In this document: positions 62,891 through 64,000 of the stretch, piece by piece
How positions within the stretch are numbered: position 1 is the stretch's first letter
Layout of the letters: every line of letters begins with the position of its first letter
Source: Amorphochlora amoebiformis
Lineage: Eukaryota; Cercozoa; Chlorarachniophyceae
Length of the DNA stretch: 64,000 nt
NCBI GenBank assembly: GCA_054601695.1
Contig: BAAHQB010000023.1
Coordinates: 1,219,826 to 1,283,825, forward strand
Direction of reading: 5' to 3'
Notes under the pieces: generated by a model
What the model was told of the DNA's origin: nothing
What the model saw: only the letters and a program-made list of their open reading frames with translations
Database searches by the model: none
Translations under genes and position numbers: made by a program

Positions 62891-63501
62891 TTAGGGACTT
62901 AGGGTTGTGTCACTTGTGTGACAGTGTTTGGGTTCACCTGCTCCTTTCAATTTGCGGAAGGTTTTACGTTTCTTGGTCACATGACCGGGGCCGTCACCGA
63001 GCTCCCCCATACGCTGTGGAATCTTTTCATCCTCAGCTTCTTCCGACATTTCCTCGCCAATTGACGCGTCCATCAGTAGTTTGCCCTCATCCATGTCGGC
63101 TGCCTATCAATATGTACATAAGATATTATTTTAACATGCGTGAATGCTTTTTGTGTTGTCACCTTGCGTTTCTTCTTCTTCAGTGAAACTTGTCTAGCTT
63201 GTGGAGTCAAAGGTGGTGCAGGTGGACTAAGATCTAGAAGATGCTCCACGGTCTCAGTCTTAGCCTCCACCACAGCCTGCACGGGTTCCTTCTTGGGTGG
63301 CTCAACACCCGGCAAAAGTAAGGGGCAACCATATTGGGCCTCCAATACGTTGGGTATACTCACGTATAAGTATTTCCCTACTCGCTTAGTAACTTTGCAA
63401 TCGTTGTGCTATGCATCCATGAAGTACGCTTGACAAGCATCTCCCACCTTCCATTCATCAACGACTTCAACCAGTGTCACCGTTGCCGCCATCTTGGCCA
63501 T
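62891..63501 (-). CDS. Subtelomeric gene of unknown function with an in-frame TAG
   Basis: Two exons are likely: 63501-63163 and 63103 to about 62891. The protein starts MAKMAATVTLVEVVDEW. A later Pro-rich part ends in a basic run (SLKKKKRK), then exon 2 is acidic (EEMSEEAEDEK) and again basic (KKRKTFRKLK). In the first exon EWKVGDACQAYF resembles the start of a Tudor domain, but TAG follows at 63411-63409. The same frame then continues open for about 80 codons. Either a 39-base GT-AG intron (GTGGGA to CATAG) removes both the Tudor-like word and the stop, or the gene is broken. A possible GT donor near the end (GCAG|GTGAAC) means it could extend further. The charge pattern suggests a nuclear protein; this is inference. 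Confidence 0.45.
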
Positions 63502-63599
63502 GCCAGATTTTTAAATTTATCCAGTGCGACAAAATCTTATCGAGGAATAATTAAGCTTTCATCGCGGCCGACAAAATTATTAATGAATATTATTTCGTG

Positions 63600-63829
63600 A
63601 CATATCCCCATATATATGAATAGCGAATAATTCATGAATAGTGAATTATTCGCACATATTCTAGGTATTCATGAATATTTTTGCGAATAGCGAATATTCG
63701 TTGAATATTCGCAAATTTTGAGGAATTTACTATTCGCAAAATGAATATTCGCATGCGAATAGTAAACCCATGAATAGCGAATATGAATACCAGTATTCAT
63801 GAATACTATTCATGAATAATTCGCTATTC
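63600..63829. repeat. Palindrome-dense GAATAGCGAAT / ATTCGCTATTC cluster
   Basis: Some 230 bases next to the telomere are built from GAATAGCGAAT, its inverse, and TATTCATGAATA. Perfect palindromes include ATTCGCATGCGAAT near 63747, and TATTCATGAATA recurs. The pattern ends exactly where the TTAGGG array begins. Confidence 0.88.
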
Positions 63830-64000
63830 GGGTTAGGGTTAGGGTTAGGGTTAGGGTTAGGGTTAGGGTTAGGGTTAGGGTTAGGGTTAGGGTTAGGGTT
63901 AGGGTTAGGGTTAGGGTTAGGGTTAGGGTTAGGGTTAGGGTTAGGGTTAGGGTTAGGGTTAGGGTTAGGGTTAGGGTTAGGGTTAGGGTTAGGGTTAGGG
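63830..64000. repeat. Telomere, (TTAGGG)n, about 28 units
   Basis: Uninterrupted GGTTAG units reach the window end with the G-rich strand running 5' to 3' outward, as in a chromosome terminus. Compared with the interstitial arrays at 18.4 kb and 61.5 kb it has no variant units. Confidence 0.97.

Noticed and set aside
63409-63411. Reassignment of TAG as a sense codon
   Set aside because: TLK, RRS1, EXOSC5, the Sfi1-like gene and the small membrane protein all end naturally at TAG.

Overview
This window is nuclear DNA from an intron-rich eukaryote and it runs into a chromosome end: the last ~170 bases are an unbroken TTAGGG array with the G-rich strand pointing outward. No bacterial, organellar or viral genes were recognised. 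Exons have balanced base composition. Introns and spacers are filled with very long (AT)n tracts, other microsatellites and minisatellites, so most long open frames (YIYIYI, VCVCVC, MMMM and similar) are repeat artefacts. The TTAGGG telomere, a Tousled-like kinase, an ARL2-binding protein and a centrin-type Sfi1-like protein suggest a flagellate-bearing protist or early-branching relative. I cannot name the lineage.

Genes were rebuilt exon by exon from splice sites, codon phase and protein-family alignment. From left to right they are: an unrecognised small gene (3.18-4.87 kb, -); a multi-pass membrane protein (6.67-8.23 kb, -); an Sfi1-like coiled-coil protein (8.50-13.08 kb, +); casein kinase 2 alpha (15.49-24.49 kb, -); ARL2BP (25.16-26.89 kb, +); Tousled-like kinase (29.23-35.38 kb, -); the ribosome-biogenesis factor RRS1 (35.54-42.04 kb, +); the exosome subunit EXOSC5/RRP46 (44.10-48.17 kb, -); a small, probably mitochondrial membrane protein (48.49-49.58 kb, +); a Rab GTPase (53.84-58.45 kb, -, both ends missing); a coding-like stretch with a Sin3 PAH-like motif (58.6-59.6 kb, +); a frameshifted hAT transposase end (62.0-62.4 kb, -); and a subtelomeric gene interrupted by an in-frame TAG (62.9-63.5 kb, -).

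The genes alternate strand almost perfectly. They form head-to-head pairs with 0.16-0.7 kb between starts, and tail-to-tail gaps of 1.3-4.3 kb full of repeats. They are mostly housekeeping genes (signalling kinases, ribosome assembly, RNA decay, membrane traffic, cilium/centrosome) and do not form a pathway cluster.

The most unusual points are: a tandem triplication of an EXOSC5 exon with two decayed copies; recurrent AAG|GCA splice donors; a CK2 catalytic subunit with DFG instead of DWG, no recognisable Lys-rich loop and a Thr/Gln/Asn tail; telomere-like minisatellites inside a CK2 intron; and a palindrome-dense stretch directly next to the telomere. I found no evidence for a new defence or mobile system.
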